Assembly (NCBI RefSeq): GCF_027594785.1
Contig: NZ_CP075584.1
Coordinates: 3,286,001 to 3,350,000, forward strand
Direction: 5' to 3'
Source: Cryobacterium breve
GTDB lineage: Bacteria > Actinomycetota > Actinomycetes > Actinomycetales > Microbacteriaceae
DNA length: 64,000 nt
In this document: positions 28,191 to 37,484 of the stretch, one piece after another
Layout of the letters: each line of letters begins with the position of its first letter
How positions within the stretch are numbered: the stretch's first letter is position 1
Notes under the pieces: model-generated
The model's input: the letters and a program-made list of their open reading frames with translations, nothing else
The model's database searches: none
What the model was told of the DNA's origin: nothing
Program-made: the position numbers and the translations under genes

Positions 28191-30838
28191 AGCGCCTGAT
28201 CTTCGCGACGGACTCCGTCTGGACCCGCGCCGGTGCGAGCGGCATCGTGGTCGGCATCGTCGTGGGTGTCGGAGTCTCGATGCTCGCCTCCATCACCCCG
28301 CCCGCCGCATCCGCGGACACCTCAAGCGCCGTCACAGTGGCTGCCAAGGGGTACGACCTCGACATCCACACCGCGCCGTTCCCGGACCTGAAGGTCACCG
28401 TTTCCCAAACGAAGGACCTGGTTTCGCAGGGAATCGTTGTCAACTGGACCGGCTCGGGCGCGAAGTCGGTCCGGCCTGACACGAGCTCGGGCGGCCAGAA
28501 CTTCCTGCAGATCGCGCAGTGCTGGGGCGAGGACCCGCTGAACCCCGGGCACCCCGACCGCACCACCTGCCAGTATGGCGGTTTCCCCGGCAAGGCCGCG
28601 TCTACCAGGGACACCTCGGTTTCGGACGAGTTCATCAACGCGAAAGACGTCGAATACACGTCGCCCTCCAACGGTTTCACGATCCCGGCCGTCACGGCGA
28701 TCCCGTACCGCGCCTCGACCGGCGGCACCATCTCCTCGGTCTTCAAGAACGGCGCCGGCGTCCTCACCCACTACGTCCTCGATCCGCTGACAGGTCTCGT
28801 GCAGACAGCGACCGGCACTCCCTCGGCGACAGGCGTGACCCTGCCCTCTCCGATTGTGGGCGTCGACCTCGCGACGAACGAGTTCTACACGCAGTACACG
28901 ACAAACGAGGTGCCGTGGGTGGGGTCGAGCGATACTGGCGCCGGCTCCGTCAAATTCGAGGTGCAGACCGCGATGCAGTCTCCCGGCCTCGGGTGCGGCA
29001 TGCCGGTCACGGCCACGGACGGCACGGTCACGGGCAAGTCCTGCTGGCTCGTGGTCATCCCGCGCGGCACGAACGACGTCGGCGAGTCCTACATCACCAA
29101 GTCCGGCCTGTTCTGGGACGCCTGGCAGCACAGCGTGGCCGTCAAGCTCGACTTCAAGCCAATCGGCCTGCGCTGCTCCATCGGCTCGGCCGAGAAACAA
29201 CTCTCCGGAAGCGAACTCGCCTCGGCGGCCGTCGCGTCCTGGCAACCCAACCTCTGCACCGGCTCGACCGGATCCTCCTTCGTGCTCAGCACAGGTAACG
29301 AGGAAGACTCTCTCCTCTCCGCAAGCCAGAAGACCCCGAGTCCTCTCGCCCTGACATCGCGTGCCCTGCAGACGACGAAGGCGGATCCGGTGCAGTACGC
29401 GCCGATCGCACTCTCCGGACTCGCCGTGTCCTTCTCGATCGACCGGCGGGTGAAACCCGTCGGCACCGTGCCTCAGGAATACAAGGACAAGAACACCGAG
29501 TCCTTCACCTCGATGAACCTCACCCCGCGCCTGATCGCGAAGCTACTGACGAACTCGTATCTGGACTCCCTGCCGACGGGGGCCCCCGCTACGTCCAAAT
29601 CTCTCGCGTTCTTCGTCGATAACCCCGAGAAGGTAAACCACAACGCGAGGAACCTGACCGTTGACCCTGACTTCCTCGCCGTGAACGACGCGGAATGGCA
29701 GTACCAGGACCTGACCGGCCCGTCCCTCGGCGACATGCTCCTGCCCTCAGGGCGCTCCGACGAGGCCCTCCAGCTGTGGCGCTACGTGCTCTCAGATCCG
29801 GATGCCGTGGCTTTCCTCAACGGAGAAGCCGACAAGTGGGGCATGAAGGTCAACCCCTGGTACGCCACCAAGGACGCCGTCAACTCCTCCGGAACAAGAA
29901 TGACCGTGCCCCGCACCAACTTCCCCAAGGCTGACCCGATCGCACGGGTGGCCAAGGCCGACGGTCAGACCGAAGTCAACCTCGTCACCTGGCGTCCCTA
30001 TACCAGCGACTTCGAGACTGGCGCCTACCTGACCCTGCGCGGTGACGGCCAGGAGCTCGGTGACTGGAGCCCGAACACAGTGCCCCCGAAATGGGGCAAG
30101 AGTGTGCGTAACCTTGTCGGCACCCAACGCGTCCTGGGCCTGACGACGACAGCGTCAGCAGCCCGCTACCAGACCGTCACCGCCTCGCTGCGAAATTCGG
30201 CCGGTGCCTTTGTCGCCGCTAACTCCGCTTCCTTGCTCGCTGCGGCAGCGGCAATGACCCCGACCACCGCGAACAAGGCCGTGCTCGAGTACGACCCGAC
30301 GAGCTCGAGCGCCAAGGCCGCGGCATCGGCCTACCCGATGACCATGCCGGTTTACGCGGCGCTGAACCCGCTGCAAACTGATTCCACTGCCCGTGGCATT
30401 TACGCCAACATGATCCGCTACGCTGTCGCTGCCGGTCAGGTTCCCGGCGCCGCAATCGGCCAGCTTCCCGAGGGCTACGCGTCGATTCCGGCCAGCTGGG
30501 TCGCCCAGGCCCTTGCCGCCGCGACGGCGATCGAAAAGGGCATCAGCCCCATCGTCACGGCAAACCCGACCCCCACCCCTACCCCGACCGTCGCAGCCAG
30601 TGTGGCAGCCCCGGCAGCGGCCTACGTCAACCCGAGTGCCGGGAGTGGAACGGCGGCCGTCGCTGCCGTCGCCGCTGCCGTCGCAGGCACCGCGGCCACC
30701 GACCCGGCGGCGACCGGTGCGGCAGCCGGCCCTCTCGTCGGCAAGCCCACCCCCGCCGATCCCACCATCGGCCCTATTCCGGCAGCCATCCCTGCCGGCT
30801 TCCTCTCCGGGCTGCTTGCAGCCGGAGGGGTCCCCTGA
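28187..30838 (+). CDS. large exported PstS-related surface protein
   Basis: An 883-residue exported protein I know only as an uncharacterised actinobacterial type. It has an N-terminal hydrophobic signal/anchor (ASGIVVGIVVGVGVSML) followed by an Ala/Ser cleavage-like site, then a domain beginning TVSQTKDLVSQGIVVNWTG with QNFLQIAQCWGEDP and paired cysteines. The middle segment FTSMNLTPRLIAKLLTNSY resembles loops of PstS-type binding proteins, which is why I call it PstS-related. From about residue 790 there is a Thr-Pro repeat (PTPTPTPT) and an Ala-rich tail. No C-terminal membrane helix is reached; whether one has been lost to a frame error is unclear. GTG start overlaps the pstS stop, so it is translationally coupled to PstS. 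Confidence 0.8.
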   Translation: MKRLIFATDSVWTRAGASGIVVGIVVGVGVSMLASITPPAASADTSSAVTVAAKGYDLDIHTAPFPDLKVTVSQTKDLVSQGIVVNWTGSGAKSVRPDTSSGGQNFLQIAQCWGEDPLNPGHPDRTTCQYGGFPGKAASTRDTSVSDEFINAKDVEYTSPSNGFTIPAVTAIPYRASTGGTISSVFKNGAGVLTHYVLDPLTGLVQTATGTPSATGVTLPSPIVGVDLATNEFYTQYTTNEVPWVGSSDTGAGSVKFEVQTAMQSPGLGCGMPVTATDGTVTGKSCWLVVIPRGTNDVGESYITKSGLFWDAWQHSVAVKLDFKPIGLRCSIGSAEKQLSGSELASAAVASWQPNLCTGSTGSSFVLSTGNEEDSLLSASQKTPSPLALTSRALQTTKADPVQYAPIALSGLAVSFSIDRRVKPVGTVPQEYKDKNTESFTSMNLTPRLIAKLLTNSYLDSLPTGAPATSKSLAFFVDNPEKVNHNARNLTVDPDFLAVNDAEWQYQDLTGPSLGDMLLPSGRSDEALQLWRYVLSDPDAVAFLNGEADKWGMKVNPWYATKDAVNSSGTRMTVPRTNFPKADPIARVAKADGQTEVNLVTWRPYTSDFETGAYLTLRGDGQELGDWSPNTVPPKWGKSVRNLVGTQRVLGLTTTASAARYQTVTASLRNSAGAFVAANSASLLAAAAAMTPTTANKAVLEYDPTSSSAKAAASAYPMTMPVYAALNPLQTDSTARGIYANMIRYAVAAGQVPGAAIGQLPEGYASIPASWVAQALAAATAIEKGISPIVTANPTPTPTPTVAASVAAPAAAYVNPSAGSGTAAVAAVAAAVAGTAATDPAATGAAAGPLVGKPTPADPTIGPIPAAIPAGFLSGLLAAGGVP

Positions 30839-30976
30839 TCTCGCGCATCCGGAGACGATCCTGATGCGCGCACAGCTTGACGTCACAATCTCCGGCTTCG
30901 GCCAGGGACAGGGCATCAGGAAAGACGTTCCCGCCCGGGTTCGTCTCATGCAGTACACCCGAAAGGCATCATCACA

Positions 30977-32071
30977 GTGATTTCGAAGAAGGCAATTGCG
31001 CTCTGCGCAACCGTCGGTGTCGCCCTCACCGGTTTCGCCATTGCGACGCCGGCCAACGCCGAGCCCGTCTCCAACAGCTACGTCGCCGTCGGATCGGACA
31101 CCCTGGAGGACGTCGTCAGCTCGCTCGCCAACGGTTCCTCGCTTTCCGGCGCGGCAGTGCGTGCGACGACGGCGGCTGGCTCGTCCATCGGTTCCTTCGA
31201 TGCGACCGGAACCATCTACATCACCACGAAATCCTCAGGCGTGCGTTTTGGACGCCCGAACGGTTCGGGCGACGGTCGCACGGCGCTCCTCCGCTCCATC
31301 GATGGCGCGGCATACACGTCTGGTACGGTCGGCGCGCCTGCCGCTGTCGTGATCAGCGGTCAGGTTGACATCGCGCGTTCCTCGGGCTCCGGCACCGTCG
31401 ACGCCGCCGGAAGCCTGATTCAGGTTCCCTTCGGCCGTGACGCCATCGCCTACGCCTACGACAGTGGCTCTACAGCGACCGGCATCGACACGATCGACAC
31501 CGCGACCATGACGAGCCTCTACACCTGCAGCGTCACCACCCTCGGCGGCGTCACGGTCACCCCGATCATCCCGCAGGCCGGTTCCGGCACGCGCAAGGAC
31601 TTCATGTCCAAGATCGGCGTCACCGACGCCACTCTCGGTTCCTGTGTCCAGACCGGCCAGGAGCACGACGCGTCCAACCTCGGCGTCAACCAGATCATGC
31701 CGATGTCGGTCTCCCGTTGGGTCGCCATGAACACCGGTGCCAGCTACCCCAAGAAGAAGGACACCACGGTTCTCGGCTCGCTCGTTGCCGGCACCACCCC
31801 CGTCACCGGCACCGGCACCTCGATGGTCCCGAACGCCCCTTACTACGCTGACTCCCTCTGGGGCCGCGACACCTACCTCGTCGTGCAGTACGCGCGCGTC
31901 GACCCGACCAACGCCGCCTACGACGCCCAGCTGGCCGCACTGCTGGACCCGACCAAGGGCACAAGCCTCACCAACTCGCAGACCACTTTCGCTGCCAAGG
32001 CGGGCTCGCTGAAGAAGAAGTTCGGCATCCTCGCCCCGTCCACCACCACCGCTGTCCGCATCTCCAAGTAG
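30977..32071 (+). CDS. secreted substrate-binding-like protein (PstS-like fold)
   Basis: A 364-residue secreted protein. The signal peptide is basic then hydrophobic (SKKAIALCATVGVALTGFAI) ending ATPANA before EPVSNSY. The mature start SYVAVGSDTLEDVVSSLANG and the later segment VDIARSSGSGTVDA, with IQVPFGRDAIAYAY and IIPQAGSGTRKDFM, follow the pattern of a type II periplasmic binding protein related to PstS; the last segment is at the position of the phosphate-contacting loop. It has no lipobox and no C-terminal anchor, so it is probably released or held by a partner. GTG start at 30977, 138 bases after the previous stop. It is the third binding-protein-like gene in a row. Confidence 0.8.
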   Translation: MISKKAIALCATVGVALTGFAIATPANAEPVSNSYVAVGSDTLEDVVSSLANGSSLSGAAVRATTAAGSSIGSFDATGTIYITTKSSGVRFGRPNGSGDGRTALLRSIDGAAYTSGTVGAPAAVVISGQVDIARSSGSGTVDAAGSLIQVPFGRDAIAYAYDSGSTATGIDTIDTATMTSLYTCSVTTLGGVTVTPIIPQAGSGTRKDFMSKIGVTDATLGSCVQTGQEHDASNLGVNQIMPMSVSRWVAMNTGASYPKKKDTTVLGSLVAGTTPVTGTGTSMVPNAPYYADSLWGRDTYLVVQYARVDPTNAAYDAQLAALLDPTKGTSLTNSQTTFAAKAGSLKKKFGILAPSTTTAVRISK

Positions 32072-32105
32072 CCCGACCTACTTTCAGAAAAGGTATAAGA
32101 CACTC

Positions 32106-33183
32106 ATGAAGCTCAACAACAAGATCCGCTTCGCCGCCGTCGGCGTCGTTTCCCTCGCCCTCGTCGCCGGTGCCTCCATGGTCGCCTCGGCTTCCGTCCA
32201 GACCAACGGATCCGCCGCCCCGGTCTATCTCTATGACACCAACGCGGCGCAGCTTTGCCGATGGTGTGACGCTCGGCTGGACCGATGACCTCATCGGCTC
32301 ATCCGCTCAGGGCGATATCAACGGCGAATTTGCTTGCCCGGTCGGCACGACCGGCATCTTCTCGTTCCTCGCAGCACCGGGCACGGAGAACGTTCCGAAC
32401 ACCTGGAAGGCATTTGCTCCCCTCGGCTTCAACGGCACGAGCCTGAACGTGCTGAACCCGTTCCTGACGCCGTCCTCGATGATCAACGGAGCGCAGGGTG
32501 CAGTCAAGGCTGCCGGCGGTAACTACAGCCTCGGCCTCGCGTGCACCAACCTCAACGGTGTGGCGGTAACCGCCGGGTTCTACCGCTCGATCGTCGTCAC
32601 GCCGGTGACCGGTGCCTTCACGGTTGCCGCTCAGGCGGATGTCGTCGTCACGCCGACCCCGACCCCGACCCCCACTGCGACGGCTCCGGCCGGCACGACC
32701 GGTACCGTCGCTCTCGCGCCGACCACCGCGAACGCCACCAACGGTGCACTCGCCCTCACGGTTCCGGCCGGCGCTGCGGCGACGTTCTCGGCTCCGTCGC
32801 TCGTGAACAACAAGTCGACCACGGTCGGTACCCTCGGTGCCGTCACGGTCAACGACGGCCGCGTCGTCTCCCGCAACGGCTGGGACCTGTCCGCGAACGT
32901 TGCGAACTTCGTCAACTCCACTGACGCGACCAGCACCATCAGCAAGGTGCAGCTCGGCCTCGCCCCGTCGGTCACCGTTGCCGGCACCTCCGCGACCGGC
33001 GTCACCGCCGCCGCAGCCCAGGTCGCCGGTTCGGCGTCCTACCCGGCCGCCTTCGCCTCCGGCGCGGCAGCCAACACGGTCGGCGACAGCGTTCTCAACG
33101 CCGGCCTGACCTTCGTCGCACCGCAGGAGAAGGCGGCCGGCACCTACACGTCGACGCTGACCCTCACGGTCGTCTCGAAGTAG
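32106..33183 (+). CDS. WxL-like surface protein 1 (frame break near 32251)
   Basis: An exported protein of about 358 residues. The signal peptide is KLNNKIRFAAVGVVSLALVA, cut near SASVQ. A first domain ends near residue 165, followed by a Thr-Pro spacer (VVTPTPTPTPTATAP) and a C-terminal domain with DGRVVSRNGWDLSANVANF, then KVQLGLAP and a final YTSTLTLTVVSK. The GWDL segment and the terminal strand match the layout of WxL cell-wall-binding domains, but the second tryptophan of WxL is replaced (LTLTV), so I call it WxL-like. The frame breaks at about 32247-32254 (CAGCTTTGCC); removal of one base gives NAAQFADGVTLGW or similar. It is followed by the DUF916 gene, the usual WxL partner. Confidence 0.75.
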
Positions 33184-33307
33184 TAACACAACCCGAGTAG
33201 AGGGGAGGGGCGGCGCCCGCGCCGTCCCTCCCTTTCCACGGCACCACCCCGCATTCCTCTCCACCCCCCAGATTTCGGATCCGCCCGCAGAAAAGAGAAC
33301 GTCGATC

Positions 33308-34411
33308 GTGACTCCCCGCCACTCCCTCTCCCGCAGCATCGCACTCGGTGCCGCCGGAGTGCTGGTCACCCTCGGACTGACCCTCACCCTCGGGGTCGCG
33401 GGCGCCTGGGCCGCGGACGGCTCCGACGGCATCGCCGGCGCCCCGTCGTCCAACGGCGGCGTCGACCAGGACCGATCGCGTTTCACCTACCAGGTCGATC
33501 CGGGCCAGGTCATCGATGACGAATACCTCGTCGAAAACACTGGAACGACCACGCAGGCCGTCACGGTCTACGCCACGGATGCGTACAACGCCGACGACGG
33601 CACGTTCGCCCTCCTCGAGGGCAGCGAAGCCCCCAAGGACGCCGGCAGCTGGGTCACCTTCGAGAACGGCACCGGACGCGTCTCCGTCACCCTCGAACCG
33701 GGCGCCCAGCAGGTGCTCCCGTTCACCGTGAAGACCCCGGCCGATGCGAAGCCCGGTGACCACGCCGGCGGGATCGTCGTCTCGGCCCTCTCTCCGGCCG
33801 GACAGGTCTCGGTCGACCGGCGCGTCGCCATCCGCCTGTACGTGCGCGTCAAAGGCCTGCTGCAGCCGGCGCTGACGATCAGCAGCATCGAATCCAGCTA
33901 CGAGGGCAGCATCAACCCCTTCGCCGGCGACACCAAGATCCGCGTCAGCCTGACCAACACCGGAAACGTGTCCCTCGGGGCCAACACGGTCTCGCAGGTC
34001 AAGGGCATCTTCGGCATCCCGCTCTCCGGGCCGACCGACCAAGAGATCTCGGAGATGCTGCCCGGGAGTTCCCGCACCGTGACGCTCACCGTCAGCGGTG
34101 TCGGCGCCTGGGTCTACCTCAACCCGCACGTCTCCCTCGCCGCCACCGTCGACGCCGACGCACTCAACGCCGGCGCCCTGCCCACCGCCGAACGCGACAC
34201 GAGCCTCGTCGTGGTCCCGTGGGCCTTCCTGATCCTCCTGGTCCTCGCCGCTGTGACCTGGCTCATCGTGCGGCTCAGCCGCATGCGCGACTCGACCCGG
34301 GCCGCGGCCTGGATCGAATACACCGAGGCGGAAGCGCGCCGCAAGGCGCGCGAAGAGGCCCTCGTGAGCGCGGGCGCAGACGCACCCGCCGGTCACAACC
34401 CCACACCGTAA
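33308..34411 (+). CDS. DUF916 / WxL-interacting (WxLIP) membrane-anchored protein
   Basis: A 367-residue protein with a signal peptide (residues 1-37), two beta-sandwich domains and one C-terminal helix (VVPWAFLILLVLAAVTWLIV) with a basic cytosolic tail. RSRFTYQVDPGQVIDDEYLV, SWVTFENGTGRVSVTLEPG and GDHAGGIVVSALSP are the DUF916 pattern known from WxL-interacting proteins of Firmicutes, which bind WxL proteins and peptidoglycan. It lies between the two WxL-like genes, which supports a shared complex. The GTG at 33308 is used. The gene is intact. Confidence 0.85.
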   Translation: MTPRHSLSRSIALGAAGVLVTLGLTLTLGVAGAWAADGSDGIAGAPSSNGGVDQDRSRFTYQVDPGQVIDDEYLVENTGTTTQAVTVYATDAYNADDGTFALLEGSEAPKDAGSWVTFENGTGRVSVTLEPGAQQVLPFTVKTPADAKPGDHAGGIVVSALSPAGQVSVDRRVAIRLYVRVKGLLQPALTISSIESSYEGSINPFAGDTKIRVSLTNTGNVSLGANTVSQVKGIFGIPLSGPTDQEISEMLPGSSRTVTLTVSGVGAWVYLNPHVSLAATVDADALNAGALPTAERDTSLVVVPWAFLILLVLAAVTWLIVRLSRMRDSTRAAAWIEYTEAEARRKAREEALVSAGADAPAGHNPTP

Positions 34412-34502
34412 CCACCGCACCGAAGCACGACTCGCTCCACTGCCCTGCAGCTTCACCCAGGCACCGCAGGCTCCACCGCACCAGGATCCATCGGGGAAGA
34501 AC

Positions 34503-35411
34503 ATGCCCACACCACCTGTCCGTTCGATGATCGTCAGGGGCGCCCTGGTCGCCCTCCTCGCGCTGGGGGAACGGCCGTGATGGCCGCCGGCGCGCAGGCC
34601 GATGACAACGGGGTCGTCGCCCTGACGGTCAGCGTCGCGGACCAGCTGCCCACCGGCCCCGTCGAGATCCACTGCACGCTCCCGGTCGGCGCCCGGGCGG
34701 ATTCCTCGCCGGTGTTCATCACCATCCACGGCCTGAAGCCGTTCTCGCACGTGGAGGTCTGGGTGCACTCCACGCCCGTGCTGCTGGTGAGCGGCACGGC
34801 GGATGCCGCCGGCGACTTCTCCGGCAGCGGCACTCTTCCGGGCAACCTCGAGGCGGGTGGGCACACCATCGAGGTGGTGGGTGTGACGGGCGCCGGCGAC
34901 CCGTTCAGTCAGGTGGCGGCATCCTTCGCCATCACCAACGCAGGCACGATCGGGTCGGCCACGACCGGCGACGCCAACGGCGTGCTGAGCCTGGTTGTGC
35001 CGTCGGCGGCCGTTGCGACCTTCAACGCCCCGGTGCTGGTCTCGAACCGGTCGACGACCAGCGGTGTGCTGGGCAGCTTCGCGGTCAGCGACGCCCGGGT
35101 GCTCACTCGGGAGGGCTGGACCGTCTCGGCCGACGTCGCCGACTTCGTCAACGCCGCGGACGGCAGCGCTATCGGCAAGACGCAGGCTCGGCCTCGCGCC
35201 GCGGCTCGTCAGCACCGAGGCGACGGGCGTCAGCCTGTTCGCCGCCCAGTCGGCAGGCACCGCGAGCTACCCGATGAACCTCGCCGCGGCTGCCCCGGCG
35301 AACCCGGTGGGCACGACCGTGCTCAATGCCGATCTCACCTTCGTCGCGCCGCCCGAGAAATCGGTCGGCACCTACCGGTCCACCCTGTCCCTCACGCTCG
35401 TCTCCCAGTAA
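34503..35411 (+). CDS. WxL-like surface protein 2 (two frame breaks)
   Basis: An exported protein of about 302 residues, paralogous in its C-terminal domain to the gene at 32106. N-terminal signal: SMIVRGALVALLALGGTAV, ending near AGAQADDN. A first domain (VVALTVSVADQLPTGPVEI to AGDPFSQVAASFAITNAG) is different from protein 1. The WxL-like domain has DARVLTREGWTVSADVADF, KTQLGLAPRL and the final YRSTLSLTLVSQ. Two frame breaks occur: a G-run at 34567-34571 that is one base short, which removes the signal from the main frame, and CAGGCTC at 35183-35189, one base too long. Both restore cleanly. Confidence 0.75.
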
Positions 35412-35535
35412 CCGGCCGGGCGCCGGCTCGGTCCGTCAAGCTCGCGCGGCTCGGAATGAGCGAGGCTCGGTTTCCCGCTTCGTTTCCCTCTCGTTTGCCC
35501 GCCCGTCAGCTCGCCGAAACCTCGAATGGACTAAC

Positions 35536-36282
35536 TTGACTGTGCTCACATCCGCTCACGCGCGCCTGATTCTGGTCGTGGTCCTCATCGCGTTCGCGCC
35601 GGTGGCGGGCCTGGCCGGTCTCGCCACGAGCGCGCAGGCGGCGACGGACGACCCGAAGGGCGTGGGTATCAGCGTCGGCGTCGTCGGACCGTCGAGCCGG
35701 GCGACGACGACCCCGGCCGTCACGGCCCCCGTGAAGTCCCCGGCCGTGCCCGCAGTGACCCAGACGACGATCAAGGACACCGCCGCCGCCGCGACGGCGC
35801 TCGGTGCGAATCCCACGAAGATCGCCGGTGTCTTCTACGTGAGCGGCCTCACGACACACACCGATTCCGAGGCCGGGCCGGGCGGCGGCACCCTGGTCCT
35901 CGACTTCACGATGCGCAACATCACGGATGCCCCGATCACCTCGAGCCTGCGCTTCTGGCTCGACAACGCGGTCGACCTCCCCGTCGCCATCGTCGACAAG
36001 GTCAGCATCGACGGCCTCGCCCCCAACGAGACCCGCACCGTCTCGGCCACCATCCCGGACGTCGGCCAGTGGGCCTGGTTCAAGGGTCACGTCACCATGA
36101 CGCCGCCCGCGGACATCGGCGGCACGGCGCTCTCACCCGTCACCCGGGACTCGTTCACCCTCATCCCGCCATACTTCGCCCTGATCGTCCTTGCGATCGC
36201 CGGCATCCTGTCCCTGATCCTGCGCTACGTGCTCCTCCTGTCGCGAACCGCTCCCGAACCCGTGGAAGAGGTGGCGTCATGA
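35536..36282 (+). CDS. exported membrane-anchored protein of the WxL-like cluster
   Basis: About 248 residues, function not known. Start is a TTG (35536) or GTG (35542) just ahead of a signal peptide (ARLILVVVLIAFAPVAGLAG, cleavage near SAQAA). The body has a Thr/Val/Pro-rich linker and a single beta-sandwich domain (GGGTLVLDFTMRNITDAPI, LAPNETRTVSATIPDVGQW), reminiscent of the second domain of DUF916 proteins. A helix near residues 212-235 (FALIVLAIAGILSLILRYVL) and a short acidic tail finish the protein, so it is a type I membrane protein. It overlaps the start of the sortase-like gene by four bases, so the two are translationally coupled. Confidence 0.72.
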   Translation: MTVLTSAHARLILVVVLIAFAPVAGLAGLATSAQAATDDPKGVGISVGVVGPSSRATTTPAVTAPVKSPAVPAVTQTTIKDTAAAATALGANPTKIAGVFYVSGLTTHTDSEAGPGGGTLVLDFTMRNITDAPITSSLRFWLDNAVDLPVAIVDKVSIDGLAPNETRTVSATIPDVGQWAWFKGHVTMTPPADIGGTALSPVTRDSFTLIPPYFALIVLAIAGILSLILRYVLLLSRTAPEPVEEVAS

Positions 36283-37431
36283 CGACAGCCCGGCTGCCCC
36301 GTCGCCCGAAACTTCCGACCGCACCCAAGCCGCCGAAGATGCCACGGGGCTGGGCCCCGCCCGTAGCGAACGCCGCCGCGGCACCCACGCTGCAACCCGG
36401 TGCGGAGAAGGTGCCCGGCCCCCGGGACTGGTCACCGACCGACGAAGGCTCCGCCATCGCCGGTGGAGGCGGACTGCCCGGCACGCCGCCGAAGCGCGGG
36501 CGCCAGGGCAAGCCGCCCAGGCCGCCGAAGATCCCGACGCCGCCCCGGCGCAGCCCGGTTCCGCCGCGCCCTCCGGTCATCCTCACCCAGCGTGACCAGG
36601 TCATCCGCTCGGCGCTCGCGATCGTCGCCATCCTCATCTTCGGGTTCCTCGCCAACCTGACGGTGCTCGGGCAGCTGCAGCACATCGTGTCCCAGCAACA
36701 ACTGACGAATACGTTCCGGTACGAGCTGTCCCAGGGCACCGCGCCGGTGAGCGAGGGCACCGTCGACAAGGTGCTGCTCACGGCCGGTACCCCCGTCGCG
36801 GTCCTCGACATCCCCTCGATCGACGTGCACGAGATCGTGGTCGAGGGCACCGATTCCGGAACCCTGCGCACCGGACCCGGCCACCGCCGCGACACCCCGC
36901 TCCCCGGCCAGTCCGGCATCAGCGTGCTCATGGGCCGGGCGGCGGCGTATGGCGGACCGTTCGCCCGGCTGCAGGAGCCTGCGGCCCGGCCAGCAGTTCA
37001 CCGTGATCACCGGCCAGGGCGAACAGACGTTCTCCGTGCTCGGCCTGCGCTACGCCGGTGACCCGGCTCCCGCCACCCTCGGTGCGGGCAAGAGCCGGCT
37101 GATCCTCGAGAGCGCACGCGGCCCGGCCTACGTGCCGAGCGGTGTCGTGCGAGTGGATGCCGAGCTCGTCTCCGAGACGAAGCCGGCCGGCAAGCGGCAG
37201 ACGACCTTCGCGACCCTGCCCCTGCAGGACAAGGAACTGGCCACCGACACCACCACGGTCTGGGCCCTCGTCTTCGCCCTGCAGTTCCTGCTGGTCATCG
37301 AACTCGCCGCCGTCTGGGCGTTCCGTCGGGTCGGCCTCCGCAAGACCTGGATCGTCTTCCTTCCGGTCGTCACCGTCGGGGGGCTCTTCGTGGCCGACCA
37401 GCTGGTGCGCCTCCTCCCGAACCTGCTGTAG
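36279..37431 (+). CDS. catalytically dead class-E-like sortase (pseudo-sortase), membrane protein (frame break at 36978)
   Basis: About 383 residues. A Pro/Lys-rich cytosolic region (1-100) leads to a helix (SALAIVAILIFGFLANLTVL, 111-130), an extracellular sortase domain (about 165-300) and two C-terminal helices. AVLDIPSIDVHEIVVEGT, LRTGPGHRRDTPLPGQSG and GPFARLQELRPGQQFTV align well with class E sortases. The catalytic His of the GHR motif is replaced (MGRAAAYGGPF, Arg220) and the catalytic Cys of the TLxTC motif is replaced (SRLILESARG, Ala279), so transpeptidase activity is not expected. The frame breaks at 36975-36981 (GAGCCTG); removing one base joins LQ to ELRPG. Both lost residues lie well away from the break. 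Confidence 0.8.
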
Positions 37432-37466
37432 TCCCGAACCTGCCGTAGTCCCGAAACTGCTGTAGA
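37416..37466 (+). repeat. 17-bp tandem repeat over the sortase-like stop codon
   Basis: Three near-identical units of CCCGAACCTGCTGTAGT at 37416-37432, 37433-37449 and 37450-37466. The first unit encodes the last residues PNLL and the stop of the sortase-like gene; the other two lie in the gap before pstB. Each unit repeats a TAG. Confidence 0.8.
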
Positions 37467-37484
37467 ACAACGAAACGAGTGGTC

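Noticed and set aside
26499..37431. LPXTG-type sorting signals in the surface proteins
   Set aside because: C-termini were read for LPXTG-like motifs before a helix and basic tail; none was found, in keeping with the inactive sortase.
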